Assembly (NCBI GenBank): GCA_028281765.1
Contig: JANQJF010000059.1
Span: 62,001-126,000 of the forward strand
Source: Planctomycetota bacterium
GTDB taxonomy: Bacteria > Planctomycetota > UBA1135 > UBA2386
Direction of reading: 5' to 3'
Length of the DNA stretch: 64,000 bases
Position numbers and translations under genes: made by a program. Positions 35,847-44,228 of this stretch are shown here, one piece after another (position 1 is the first letter of the stretch; each line of letters starts with the position of its first letter). Under the pieces are notes generated by a model. That model was not told where the DNA came from. It searched no databases and worked only from the letters and a program-made list of their open reading frames with translations.

Positions 35847-37220
35847 TCAGATTGACGGCACGAGATGCTCGACGACCGTGTCGACGTCCCCGGCCCCGAG
35901 AATCATCAGAAGGTCGTCCGGGCGGCGACGCTCGAGGATCAGCGACGGCAGATCCCGAATCGCGCACCCGATGTCCGAGCGAACGCCTCGTGAGCGGACC
36001 GCCGCGACGAGGTCGCTACTCGACACCGACTCGTCGGTCGCCGCTTCCCGCGCGCCGTAGATCTCGGCGACGATGCACTCGTCGGAGTTCGCGAGCGCAG
36101 CCGCGAAGTCGTCGAACAGGCGCAGCGTGCGCTGGTGCTGGTGCGGCTGGAAGACCGTGAGGATGCGCCGACCCGGGAATCGCTGGCGCGCCGCGCGCAG
36201 CACCGCGCGGATCTCCTCGGGGTGATGTGCGTAGTCGTTGACGAGAACGCCGCCGTGCGGCCCCTCGTGCAGCTCGAAGCGCCGACGCACGCCGGCGAAC
36301 TCGCTGAGGCCGTCGCACGCACCTTCGAGGTCGGCGCCGACCGCGCGGACGAGGCCCAGCGCGAACAGCGCGTTCATCATCTGGAATCGACCGGACAGGT
36401 TCAGGTCGATTCGACGGAGACGGCGCCCACCGACCATCGGCACGAAGCTGTAGCGGCCGAGGCTGTCCTTGACCTCGACGGCACGCAGGTCCGCGAACAG
36501 CCCTTCCCCGACGCGCACGAGCTCGACGTCTTGACGCACCGAATCGAGGATCGGCCCGGGGATCGAGTCGTGGACGAGCACCGTGCCGCCTTCCCGCACC
36601 TTCGCGACGTAGCCCGCGAAGGCCTCGACGAGATCGTCGGTCGACGGGTAGCAGTCGAAGTGGTCGTGGTCCAGGTTCAGGATCGCCGCGCCGAACGGTC
36701 GCAGCTGATGGAACGAACGGTTGAACTCGCACGCTTCGACGACGAGCAGGTCGTCCTGGCCGCCGTGGCCGTTGCCGCCCAGATCCGGCACTTCGCCGCC
36801 GACGAGGTGCGACGGATCGAGCCCGGCCCCGCGCAGCGCCGCCACGGTCAGCGCGGTCGTCGTCGTCTTGCCGTGCGTGCCCGCGACCGCGAGCGTGCGC
36901 TTGCCCTCGGACAATCGACCAACGGCCTCGGCATAGAGCAACGACGTGAAGCCGCGCCGTTCACACTCCAGCACCTCCGGATTCGTCGCGGGCACCGCAG
37001 CGGACCGCACGACGTAGCCGTTCTCGCCGTGAATACGCTCGGGACGGGCACCGAGCCAGACGCGCACGCCTTCCGCGTGGAGTCCGTCGACGACCGCACT
37101 TCCCGCTTGGTCACTGCCCGTGACGTCGCCGCCGCCCCGTTCGAGCAGACGCGCGAGCGCGGACATGCCCGCGCCACCGATTCCGATGAGGTGAACTCTC
37201 TGGCTACCGACCCGAATCAC
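35847..37220 (-). CDS. murC: UDP-N-acetylmuramate--L-alanine ligase
   Basis: 457 residues from a GTG start that overlaps the murG stop (GTGA). HLIGIGGAGMSALARLL is the UDP-substrate site, AGTHGKTTTTALTVAAL the ATP P-loop, LNLDHDHFDCYPS the Mg/carbamate region and NDYAHHPEEIRAVLRAAR the C-terminal domain signature. It adds L-Ala to UDP-MurNAc, the first peptide-stem step. Confidence 0.97.
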   Translation of the reverse strand: MIRVGSQRVHLIGIGGAGMSALARLLERGGGDVTGSDQAGSAVVDGLHAEGVRVWLGARPERIHGENGYVVRSAAVPATNPEVLECERRGFTSLLYAEAVGRLSEGKRTLAVAGTHGKTTTTALTVAALRGAGLDPSHLVGGEVPDLGGNGHGGQDDLLVVEACEFNRSFHQLRPFGAAILNLDHDHFDCYPSTDDLVEAFAGYVAKVREGGTVLVHDSIPGPILDSVRQDVELVRVGEGLFADLRAVEVKDSLGRYSFVPMVGGRRLRRIDLNLSGRFQMMNALFALGLVRAVGADLEGACDGLSEFAGVRRRFELHEGPHGGVLVNDYAHHPEEIRAVLRAARQRFPGRRILTVFQPHQHQRTLRLFDDFAAALANSDECIVAEIYGAREAATDESVSSSDLVAAVRSRGVRSDIGCAIRDLPSLILERRRPDDLLMILGAGDVDTVVEHLVPSI

Positions 37221-38290
37221 GATTCCATCACTCTCTCGAGATCATCGACGATCACGTGCGCCGCCTCGGAAGGCGCGACGGCCGCAGCGCGCTCCCCCAT
37301 CTCGCCGAGCCGGCGCACGTCGCGCATCAGCTCCTGCAGGATCGACGTCAGCGACGCGACGTCGAGTTCACTCTGCTCGATGACGATCGCGGCGCCCGCG
37401 CGCTCGAGCAGTCGACCGTTGTGAAGCTGCTGCATGTCCGCGTGGTGCGGGTAGGGCACGATGATCGCGGGACGACCCGCGACGATCAGTTCGGACACCG
37501 TGCAGCCACCGCCCCGGCAGATCACCAGATCGGCGGCCGCGAAGAGGAGCGGCATGTCGAGCGACATCGGCCGCACGATGGCCTCGATCCCGTCGTCCAT
37601 GCCCGCGAAGTAGGCCGGACGCACCGCGGCGTCCTTGCCTTCGCCGGCGAGGTGCACGACCTGCATCGCCAGCCCCGTCGCGCACACCGCGGGCGGCACG
37701 GTCTCGTTGAGCACGGCCGCGCCCTGACTGCCGCCGGTCACGAGCAGAGTGGGCGCGTCCTCGACCAGGCCGAGGCGGCGGCGCGCCTCGAGCTTCTCGA
37801 CCGCACCGAAGCCGCCGCGTAGGGGCGTTCCGGTCAGCACCGACTTGCCGTAGCGGCGCTCGGTCGGCAGCCCCATGTAGAGACGCTGGGCGATCGGGCG
37901 CAGCATGCGGTTGGCGCGACCGACCACGGTGTTCTGTTCGAGCAGACACAGCGGCAATCCGAGCAAACGCGCCGCGAGACCGACCGGCACCGTGGCGCCG
38001 CCGCCGGTGCCGACGACAGCGTCGATCCCTCGATCGCGTAACACGCGTCGTGCCTGCAGCGTCTGACGCGGCAGACGTGCCAGTCGCGTCACGCCGTGGC
38101 CACCCGCCGGCATCGTCAACGACTCGCAGCCGGCGCGGCTCAACAGGCTCTGTTCGACCTGGCGCCCTTCGGTGAGCAGACTCGTCCGGTGCCCGGCATC
38201 GTGCAGGGCTTCGGACAGCGCGACCGCCGGCCAGAGATGACCGCCGGTCCCCCCGCTCACGAGGCAGAAGTGTCGCGGAGCGACAATCAG
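37217..38290 (-). CDS. murG: UDP-GlcNAc:lipid I GlcNAc transferase
   Basis: The gene needs to begin about ten codons before the donor loop VSGGTGGHLWPA. The only nearby initiation options in frame are CTG at 38290, overlapping the LysM stop as CTGA, and ATT at 38287. No ATG, GTG or TTG fits. With CTG the product is 357 residues. GG-rich blocks VVGTGGGATVPVGLAARLLG, LLEQNTVVGRANRML, LLVTGGSQGAAVLNETV and CRGGGCTVSELIVAGRPAIIVPYPHHADMQ (donor site) identify MurG. It makes lipid II at the inner face of the membrane. An alternative is a GTG much farther upstream, which I consider unlikely. Confidence 0.93.
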   Translation of the reverse strand: MIVAPRHFCLVSGGTGGHLWPAVALSEALHDAGHRTSLLTEGRQVEQSLLSRAGCESLTMPAGGHGVTRLARLPRQTLQARRVLRDRGIDAVVGTGGGATVPVGLAARLLGLPLCLLEQNTVVGRANRMLRPIAQRLYMGLPTERRYGKSVLTGTPLRGGFGAVEKLEARRRLGLVEDAPTLLVTGGSQGAAVLNETVPPAVCATGLAMQVVHLAGEGKDAAVRPAYFAGMDDGIEAIVRPMSLDMPLLFAAADLVICRGGGCTVSELIVAGRPAIIVPYPHHADMQQLHNGRLLERAGAAIVIEQSELDVASLTSILQELMRDVRRLGEMGERAAAVAPSEAAHVIVDDLERVMES

Positions 38291-39030
38291 TCCTTCCTCA
38301 CCGCCGGGATCTTGAGGACCTGACCCGGCCGCAGCCGCATCGGATCGTCGATGCCGTTCGCGCGCATGATGTCGGCCGCGTATTTCTGGCTGCCGAGCAC
38401 GGCCTTCGCGATCGTCGACGGGTTGTCCCCCGACTTCACGACGTACTCGGTCCGGCTCGGCGTGCGAAGGTCTTCGCGCGCACCACCCTGCTGGCGATGC
38501 GGGATCCGGATCTTCGCACCCGCGCGCATGCGACGGGGATCGAGCTCCGGGTTGACCGCGAGGATCCGCTGCCACTGCCGCGAGGTCCCGAGCATGCGCT
38601 GCGAGATCTCGGTCAGCGTGTCGCCATCGCGGATCGTGTACTCACGCAGCGCGCGCGGTTCCGGATCCGGATTGGGCCGCGTGCCCGCACCCCCGCCTTC
38701 GCGATCGTCGTCGTCCGTGTCGCCACCGGCGCCCGCGGAGTCGTCGTCATCCTCGAGATCCCCGAAGTCGAGCTCGGAACCGGGATCGCCTTCATCGTCG
38801 TCCAGGTCCGACAGGTCATCGAGTTCGAAGCGACCCGACAGCACGCGGCTGAGCGGCTCTTCTTGGGTGTCGTCCTCGGCACCGAGTTCGTGACGCGCGA
38901 GCTTCTCGCCGACGTTGCTCTTCTTCGGCCCGCCGGCCTCCGCCGGGTCCTCGCCCCAAATGGCGACGCCGAGGATCAAGAAGATGACGAGAACGAGAAC
39001 GTAGAGTCCGTAACGTTCGAGTTGGCCCAT
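38287..39030 (-). CDS. Membrane-anchored double-LysM protein in the dcw cluster
   Basis: 247 residues: one N-terminal helix (LYVLVLVIFLILGVAIW, about 9-25), a long disordered linker with very acidic Asp/Gly runs (about 60-125) and two LysM domains (about 130-180, EYTIRDGDTLTEISQRMLG; and about 195-245, EYVVKSGDNPSTIAKAVLG). LysM binds GlcNAc-containing glycan strands, so this is a membrane-tethered peptidoglycan or glycan binder with a flexible spacer. It is encoded between ftsW and murG, nine bases from the former, and its stop overlaps murG. This position suggests a role alongside FtsW and MurG. Such a gene is not part of the classical cluster. Confidence 0.88.
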   Translation of the reverse strand: MGQLERYGLYVLVLVIFLILGVAIWGEDPAEAGGPKKSNVGEKLARHELGAEDDTQEEPLSRVLSGRFELDDLSDLDDDEGDPGSELDFGDLEDDDDSAGAGGDTDDDDREGGGAGTRPNPDPEPRALREYTIRDGDTLTEISQRMLGTSRQWQRILAVNPELDPRRMRAGAKIRIPHRQQGGAREDLRTPSRTEYVVKSGDNPSTIAKAVLGSQKYAADIMRANGIDDPMRLRPGQVLKIPAVRKD

Positions 39031-39039
39031 GGCCCCTCC

Positions 39040-40143
39040 CTAGTGGTTAACCGCACAGTCTGTTCGTGCTGCGTTGCCGATCAACCCGACCGCTCCCAGC
39101 ATCGCGACGAGGTTCGTGCCGCCGGAACTGACCAGCGGCAAATCGATACCCTTCGCGGGTGCCATGCCCGTTGTGACCAGCAGGTTGACCAGAGCCTGCA
39201 AACAGATCGCCAACGTGCATCCGAACACCAGGTAGCGGCAGAACGGATCGCGCATCTTCAGCACGAGCCTGAATCCTACAAAACCGATCAGCGAGAACAG
39301 GCCCAAAACCAGGAACCCGCCGATCAACCCGAGTTCTTCACCGATGACGGCGAAGACGAAGTCGTTGTGTGCCTCGGGCACGAATCCCATCTTCATCCAA
39401 CCGTTGCCGACACCGGCACCGGTGATCCCACCCGAGCTGATCGCGATCAGCGACTGCTGTACCTGATACGGCGGCTCGTCGGACAGGAAGCTCGCGACCC
39501 GCCCCACCGCGTACCCCCGCGCGAGCACCGCGTACGCCAGCAGCGGGATCACGGGCACTGCCGCGCAGGTGAACCAGCGCAGGGGCACGCCGCTCGCGAG
39601 CCCCATCGCGACGACGAGCGTGATCGTCAGCAGGGCGTTGCCGAGGTCGGGCTGCAGCGCGAGCAGGCCGGCGAGCAGCACGGCCGGGGCGAGGATCGGC
39701 ACGAAGCCGCCGCGGAACTCGTGCCGTCGGTTCGCGACCTGGGCGATCGTCGTCGCCGTGAGGACGATCAGCGCCAACCGCGCAAATTCGACGGGCTGCG
39801 CGCTGGAGCCGCCGACCTCGATCCAGCGCTTGGCACCCTTGCTGCCGCTACCGAAGAAGGTCATCAGGACGAGGACCACACCGAAGCCGTAGAGCGGTCG
39901 CGAGAAACGCTGCAGGACCGCCAGCGGGATCATCGAGCACACGACGAACATGACGAGGCCGGCCAGCAGCTTCGAACCCTGTTCGCGCATCGCCATCGTC
40001 GCCGTCGCGCCTTCGCGAAGACCGGACACCGACACCGCCATCGTCAGCCCGATGCAGCAGAGGCTCACCACCGCAAGCATCAACCAGTCGAGCTCGTGGA
40101 CACGAGGCAACGATCGATCGGGGCGTGCGACGGTCTCACGCAT
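39040..40143 (-). CDS. ftsW: SEDS peptidoglycan glycosyltransferase FtsW
   Basis: 367 residues, about ten transmembrane helices. SEDS landmarks include SKGAKRWIEVGGSSAQPVEFA (the catalytic-Asp-region loop follows at LQPDLGNALL), YQVQQSLIAISSGGITGAGV, FVFAVIGEELGLIGGF and the C-terminal LPLVSSGGTNLVAML. It polymerises lipid II together with the class B PBP encoded upstream (ftsI). It lies three bases after mraY; murD, normally in between, is missing. Confidence 0.94.
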   Translation of the reverse strand: MRETVARPDRSLPRVHELDWLMLAVVSLCCIGLTMAVSVSGLREGATATMAMREQGSKLLAGLVMFVVCSMIPLAVLQRFSRPLYGFGVVLVLMTFFGSGSKGAKRWIEVGGSSAQPVEFARLALIVLTATTIAQVANRRHEFRGGFVPILAPAVLLAGLLALQPDLGNALLTITLVVAMGLASGVPLRWFTCAAVPVIPLLAYAVLARGYAVGRVASFLSDEPPYQVQQSLIAISSGGITGAGVGNGWMKMGFVPEAHNDFVFAVIGEELGLIGGFLVLGLFSLIGFVGFRLVLKMRDPFCRYLVFGCTLAICLQALVNLLVTTGMAPAKGIDLPLVSSGGTNLVAMLGAVGLIGNAARTDCAVNH

Positions 40144-40146
40144 GGT

Positions 40147-41259
40147 TCACCGCACCTTGAAGAGCGCCAGACTGCCCAGCGCGAGGAGAGCCGCACACAG
40201 CCAGATCCTGGCGACGAGCCGCGTCTCGGGCATGCCCCCGAACTGGAAGTGGTGATGGAGCGGAGCGCAGCGGAACACTCGCTTGCCGCGCAGCTTGAAC
40301 GACCCGACCTGCACGATGACCGACAGCGCCTCGACGACGAAGACCCCACCGACGACGAGCAACATCAGCTCGGTGCGAGTCACGAGTGCCACGAAGCCCA
40401 AGGCTCCGCCGAGCGGCAGACTGCCGACGTCGCCCATGAAGATCTCGGCGGGCGCGGCGTTGAACCAGAGGAAGCCGAACGAGGCCCCGATCAAGGCGCC
40501 GAGCATGACCGTCAGCTCGCCCGACCCCGGCACGTGCTCGACGAGCAGGTAGTTCGCGAGCCGGCTGTGGCCGACGAAATAGGAGATCCCCGCGTAGGCG
40601 AAGACCGCACAGATCACGCAGCCGATCGCGAGCCCGTCGAGGCCGTCGGTCAAGTTGACCGCGTTCGCGGTGCCGGTCAGCACGCAGATCGCGAGCAGGA
40701 CGAACGGGACACCCGCGGCGATCGACAGATCCAGGACCGGTTCCTGCAGGAACGGCACGAACAGCCGCGGCCCGCCTTCCTCGAGCCCGATCGACAAGAG
40801 GTAGAACCCCGCCACGACCGCGCCGACCGTCAGCAGGCCCTGTTTGGCTCGCCCGCTGAGTCCGTTGCGTCCCTCGACGTTGCCCTTGATCCAGTCGTCC
40901 GCGTAGCCGATCGCCGCGAACCACAGGACCAGCACCATTCCACACGCGACGTAGGGCCGGCCGGAGTCGAAGCGCGCCCAGAGCAAGCTCGACGCCAGCA
41001 GCGCGCCGATCAGAAACAGGCCGCCACTCGTCGGCGTCCCGCGCTTGGCCTTGTGCAGCTCGGCGAGTTTGGCCGAGTCCGTCTTGTCGGTGTCCTCGCC
41101 GACTCCCGCGCGCTGAAAGCGTCGGATCAACCGGCGCCCGAAGATCAGCGCCAGGACGAATGCCGTCAGCGTCGCGGCGACCGCTCGAAACGAGATGTAC
41201 TGCAGCAGCCCGACCCCGGGCAGGTCGGCTCCGAGGCTGCGGAAGATCTCGTAGAGCAT
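40147..41259 (-). CDS. mraY: Phospho-MurNAc-pentapeptide transferase
   Basis: 370 residues, ten predicted helices. Catalytic blocks are GTPTSGGLFLIGAL, GYADDWIKG (Asp pair), CVLTGTANAVNLTDGLDGLA, FMGDVGSLPLGGALG and the His-rich loop APLHHHFQFGGMPE. It transfers phospho-MurNAc-pentapeptide to undecaprenyl phosphate, forming lipid I. It follows murF by six bases. Confidence 0.97.
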   Translation of the reverse strand: MLYEIFRSLGADLPGVGLLQYISFRAVAATLTAFVLALIFGRRLIRRFQRAGVGEDTDKTDSAKLAELHKAKRGTPTSGGLFLIGALLASSLLWARFDSGRPYVACGMVLVLWFAAIGYADDWIKGNVEGRNGLSGRAKQGLLTVGAVVAGFYLLSIGLEEGGPRLFVPFLQEPVLDLSIAAGVPFVLLAICVLTGTANAVNLTDGLDGLAIGCVICAVFAYAGISYFVGHSRLANYLLVEHVPGSGELTVMLGALIGASFGFLWFNAAPAEIFMGDVGSLPLGGALGFVALVTRTELMLLVVGGVFVVEALSVIVQVGSFKLRGKRVFRCAPLHHHFQFGGMPETRLVARIWLCAALLALGSLALFKVR

Positions 41260-41265
41260 GCGAAC

Positions 41266-42708
41266 CTATCCGGGCCACACCTGCGCCACCTGGCGCTCGG
41301 GGAGTTCGCGCATCATCCGATCGACGAGGCGCTCGAGTCCGACGCGGCGCGAGGCCTTGCACAAGACGAGGTCGCCAGCGCGCACGACGTCCATGAGCGC
41401 ACCGTAGGCGCTTTCGATGTCCGCCTGATGCACGATCGCTTCGGCCGGAAGGCCCTCCGCGACCGCACCGTCGGCGATACGCGTCGCACCGTCGCCGACG
41501 GTCACGAGCAGGTCGACCTCGCTGCGCGCAACGCGCGCGCCGAGATCGTGATGCAGCTCGTCGCTGCGCTCGCCGAGCTCGAGCATCTCCCCGAAGACGA
41601 CGATCTTCCGACCACCACGGTGCACGCCCGCCAGCGCGGACATGGTCGCGAGCGCCGCCCGCGACGAGTCCGGATTCATGTTGTAGGTGTCGTCGAGAAT
41701 GGTGACCTCGCCGCACTGCCGACGCTCCATGCGGCGGCTGCTCGGCTCGACCCCGCTCAGGGCCTCGAGAATCTCGTCGAGCCCCATGCCGATCTCGGTC
41801 GCGGCCGCGATCGCCATGAGCGCGTTGTAGACGTTGTGGGTGCCGAGCCGCGGCAGCGTGACCTGACGGTCGCCTTGCAGCCGGAACGTCGTGCCGAGCG
41901 AGCAGAAGCGCACGTCGGTTGCGAACCAATCCGCCTCTTCCGCGGCGCTGACGAAGACGACCCGGGCCTTGCAGTCCTCGGCCATCTTGCGGCACGAGCG
42001 GTCGTCCCCGTTGAGGATCGCGACGCCACCGTCGCGGATCTTCGCGAGCAGCCCCGCCTTCTCCCGGCGCACGCCGTCGAGCGAACCGAGCCCGGCGAGG
42101 TGGGCCTCCGAGACCCGCGTGACGATGCCGATGTCGGGTTGCGCGATCGACGCGAGCGCCGCGATCTCGCCGGGACCGTTGGTGCCGACTTCGATCACGG
42201 CCGCGGCCGTGTCCGGCTCGATCTGCAGGATCGACAGCGGCACGCCGACGTGGTTGTTGTAGGACTTCGGAGAGAACACCGTCGGCATCGCACTCGCCAA
42301 TACGCGACCGAGCATGTCCTTGGTCGACGTTTTGCCGCACGAACCGGTCACGCCGACGATTCGCGCGTCGTGCCGCTCGCGGTGCTCCTTCGCGATCTTC
42401 AGGAGCGCTTCCGACGTGTCGTCGACGCGCACCACGAAACGCCCGTCGGGGATGGTCGTGCGATCGACGGTCTGGCTGACGAGCGCCCCGCTCGCGCCGT
42501 TCTCGAACGCGCTCGCGAGGTAGCCGTGACCATCCTGCTGCTGCCCGATCATCGCGACGAACAGCGATCCCTCGACGACCTCACGGCTGTCGGTCGCAGC
42601 GCCGCGAGCGGGCCCACCACTGCGAACCACACGCCCGCCGCACAGCTTGGCCAGCCGCGCCGGGGTCATCCACCGACCATCTCGTTCGAGACGCTTCGAA
42701 GTCACCAT
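41266..42708 (-). CDS. murF: UDP-MurNAc-tripeptide--D-Ala-D-Ala ligase
   Basis: 480 residues. ATP loop VTGSCGKTSTKDMLGRVL, SYNNHVGVPLSI, EVGTNGPGEIAALASIAQPD and DDTYNMNPDSSRAAL (C-terminal signature) are all typical of MurF. It adds D-Ala-D-Ala to the stem. The start overlaps the murE stop by seven bases. Confidence 0.97.
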   Translation of the reverse strand: MVTSKRLERDGRWMTPARLAKLCGGRVVRSGGPARGAATDSREVVEGSLFVAMIGQQQDGHGYLASAFENGASGALVSQTVDRTTIPDGRFVVRVDDTSEALLKIAKEHRERHDARIVGVTGSCGKTSTKDMLGRVLASAMPTVFSPKSYNNHVGVPLSILQIEPDTAAAVIEVGTNGPGEIAALASIAQPDIGIVTRVSEAHLAGLGSLDGVRREKAGLLAKIRDGGVAILNGDDRSCRKMAEDCKARVVFVSAAEEADWFATDVRFCSLGTTFRLQGDRQVTLPRLGTHNVYNALMAIAAATEIGMGLDEILEALSGVEPSSRRMERRQCGEVTILDDTYNMNPDSSRAALATMSALAGVHRGGRKIVVFGEMLELGERSDELHHDLGARVARSEVDLLVTVGDGATRIADGAVAEGLPAEAIVHQADIESAYGALMDVVRAGDLVLCKASRRVGLERLVDRMMRELPERQVAQVWPG

Positions 42709-44228
42709 CTTCGGTCCTTTCGCCGCCCTCCGTCCAGCGCCGCGCGCGCCACCTCGACGTCGTCGAACGGCACGACCGTGTCTCCCACGGCCTGGTATGC
42801 CTCGTGGCCCTTACCGGCGATCAGAACGGTCTCGCCGGCGGACGCACCGCGGACCGCGCGCTCGATCGCGTCGGCGCGATCGCTGACGCGGAAGAACTCA
42901 CCATCGACACCGTTCAACCCGGCGGCCATGTCGTCGAGGATCACCTCGGGATCTTCGCTGCGCGGGTTGTCGCTCGTCAGGTAGGCCTTGTCCGCGATCT
43001 CGCCGACGATGCGCGCCATTTCGGGGCGCTTCGTCTTGTCGCGGTCCCCACCGCAGCCGAACACGACCGACAGCGGCCCGTCGCCGAGCTCACGCATCGC
43101 CCCGCACACCTTCGAAAGCGCGTCGGGCGTGTGCGCGTAGTCGACGAAGACGCGCGTGCCGTGACGCTCCCCGACCAGCTCGAGGCGGCCTCGCGGCGGC
43201 GCGGCGATCTCCAGCGCGGTGGCGATCGTCAGCTCGGACACGCCGAGCGCGTGCACAGCCGCCGCAGCGGCGACCGCATTGTCGACGTTGTGCTCACCGA
43301 CGAGCGGGATGTTCACGTCGACCTTGCCGTGTGGCATGCAGAGCGTGAAGCGCGAACCGTCGAGCGAGCAGCGGACGTTCTCCGCGCGGAAGTGCGCTTC
43401 GGGGTGACGCCCGAACGTGCGCACCGCGACGCCGTCGGGCATCGCCGCGTACATCACCTCACTCGCCGGATCGTCGATGTTCAGACACGCGATGCCGCCA
43501 CCACTGAGGTTGCGGAACAGCTCCGCCTTGGCGTTGGCGTAGGAGCGCATGTCCTTGTGGTAGTCGAGGTGCTCCGGCGTCAGGTTGAGGAACACCCCAA
43601 CCTTGAAGTCGACTCCGCGAACCCGGGACTGTGTCAGCGCGTGGCTCGAGACCTCCATGACGCACGCGTGGAGCGCCCGATCCGCCATCTCGCGCAGGTA
43701 GCCCTGCACGCGCACCGCGTCCGGAGTCGTGGTCGTCGCCGGAATCCGCCGCCCGGCGTATTCGTACGCGATCGTCCCGAGCAGTCCCGCCTGCTTGCCG
43801 TCGGTTTCGAGGCAGTGGCGGATCAGATGCGCGACCGTCGTCTTGCCGTTCGTCCCCGTGACCCCGATGACCGGCAGCGACGCCGACGGGTTGGAGTAGA
43901 AATAGCACGCGACCTTCGCGAGCGCGTCCCGGACGTCGTCGACGACCATGACCGGCACCGAAACCGTCATCGCCTTCTCGGCCACGACCGCGACCGCGCC
44001 GCGCTTGATCGCCTCGTCGACGAAGTCCGCGCCATCGTGCGCGTGACCGGGGATCGCGAAGAACAGCGTTCCGGGACGCACTTCGCCACTGTGGAACGCG
44101 AGGCCCTCGACCGTCAGGTCACGGAACCGATACACACCGCGCAAGTCCAGCAGGTCTCGAACCGCCTGCAGACTGGGTCCACCGTAGCTGGGTTGCAACC
44201 CCGAGGGGTACGCGAGCTCTGTCATCAC
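42702..44228 (-). CDS. murE: UDP-MurNAc-Ala-Glu--meso-DAP ligase
   Basis: 508 residues. VTGTNGKTTVAHLIRH is the P-loop and FLNLTPEHLDYHKDMRSYANAK the Mg site. In the C-terminal domain, TSDNPRSEDPEVILDDM contains the DNPR motif that selects meso-diaminopimelate over lysine. This predicts a Gram-negative-type DAP stem. It shares ATGA with the ftsI stop. Confidence 0.97.
   Translation of the reverse strand: MMTELAYPSGLQPSYGGPSLQAVRDLLDLRGVYRFRDLTVEGLAFHSGEVRPGTLFFAIPGHAHDGADFVDEAIKRGAVAVVAEKAMTVSVPVMVVDDVRDALAKVACYFYSNPSASLPVIGVTGTNGKTTVAHLIRHCLETDGKQAGLLGTIAYEYAGRRIPATTTTPDAVRVQGYLREMADRALHACVMEVSSHALTQSRVRGVDFKVGVFLNLTPEHLDYHKDMRSYANAKAELFRNLSGGGIACLNIDDPASEVMYAAMPDGVAVRTFGRHPEAHFRAENVRCSLDGSRFTLCMPHGKVDVNIPLVGEHNVDNAVAAAAAVHALGVSELTIATALEIAAPPRGRLELVGERHGTRVFVDYAHTPDALSKVCGAMRELGDGPLSVVFGCGGDRDKTKRPEMARIVGEIADKAYLTSDNPRSEDPEVILDDMAAGLNGVDGEFFRVSDRADAIERAVRGASAGETVLIAGKGHEAYQAVGDTVVPFDDVEVARAALDGGRRKDRRW

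Noticed and set aside
38497..42984. A 1495-codon open frame on the plus strand across the dcw genes
   Set aside because: It is antisense to murG, lysM, ftsW, mraY and murF, all of which have clear family motifs. Its translation is arginine/histidine/glutamine-rich with no recognisable domain. Long antisense frames are expected in high-GC DNA.
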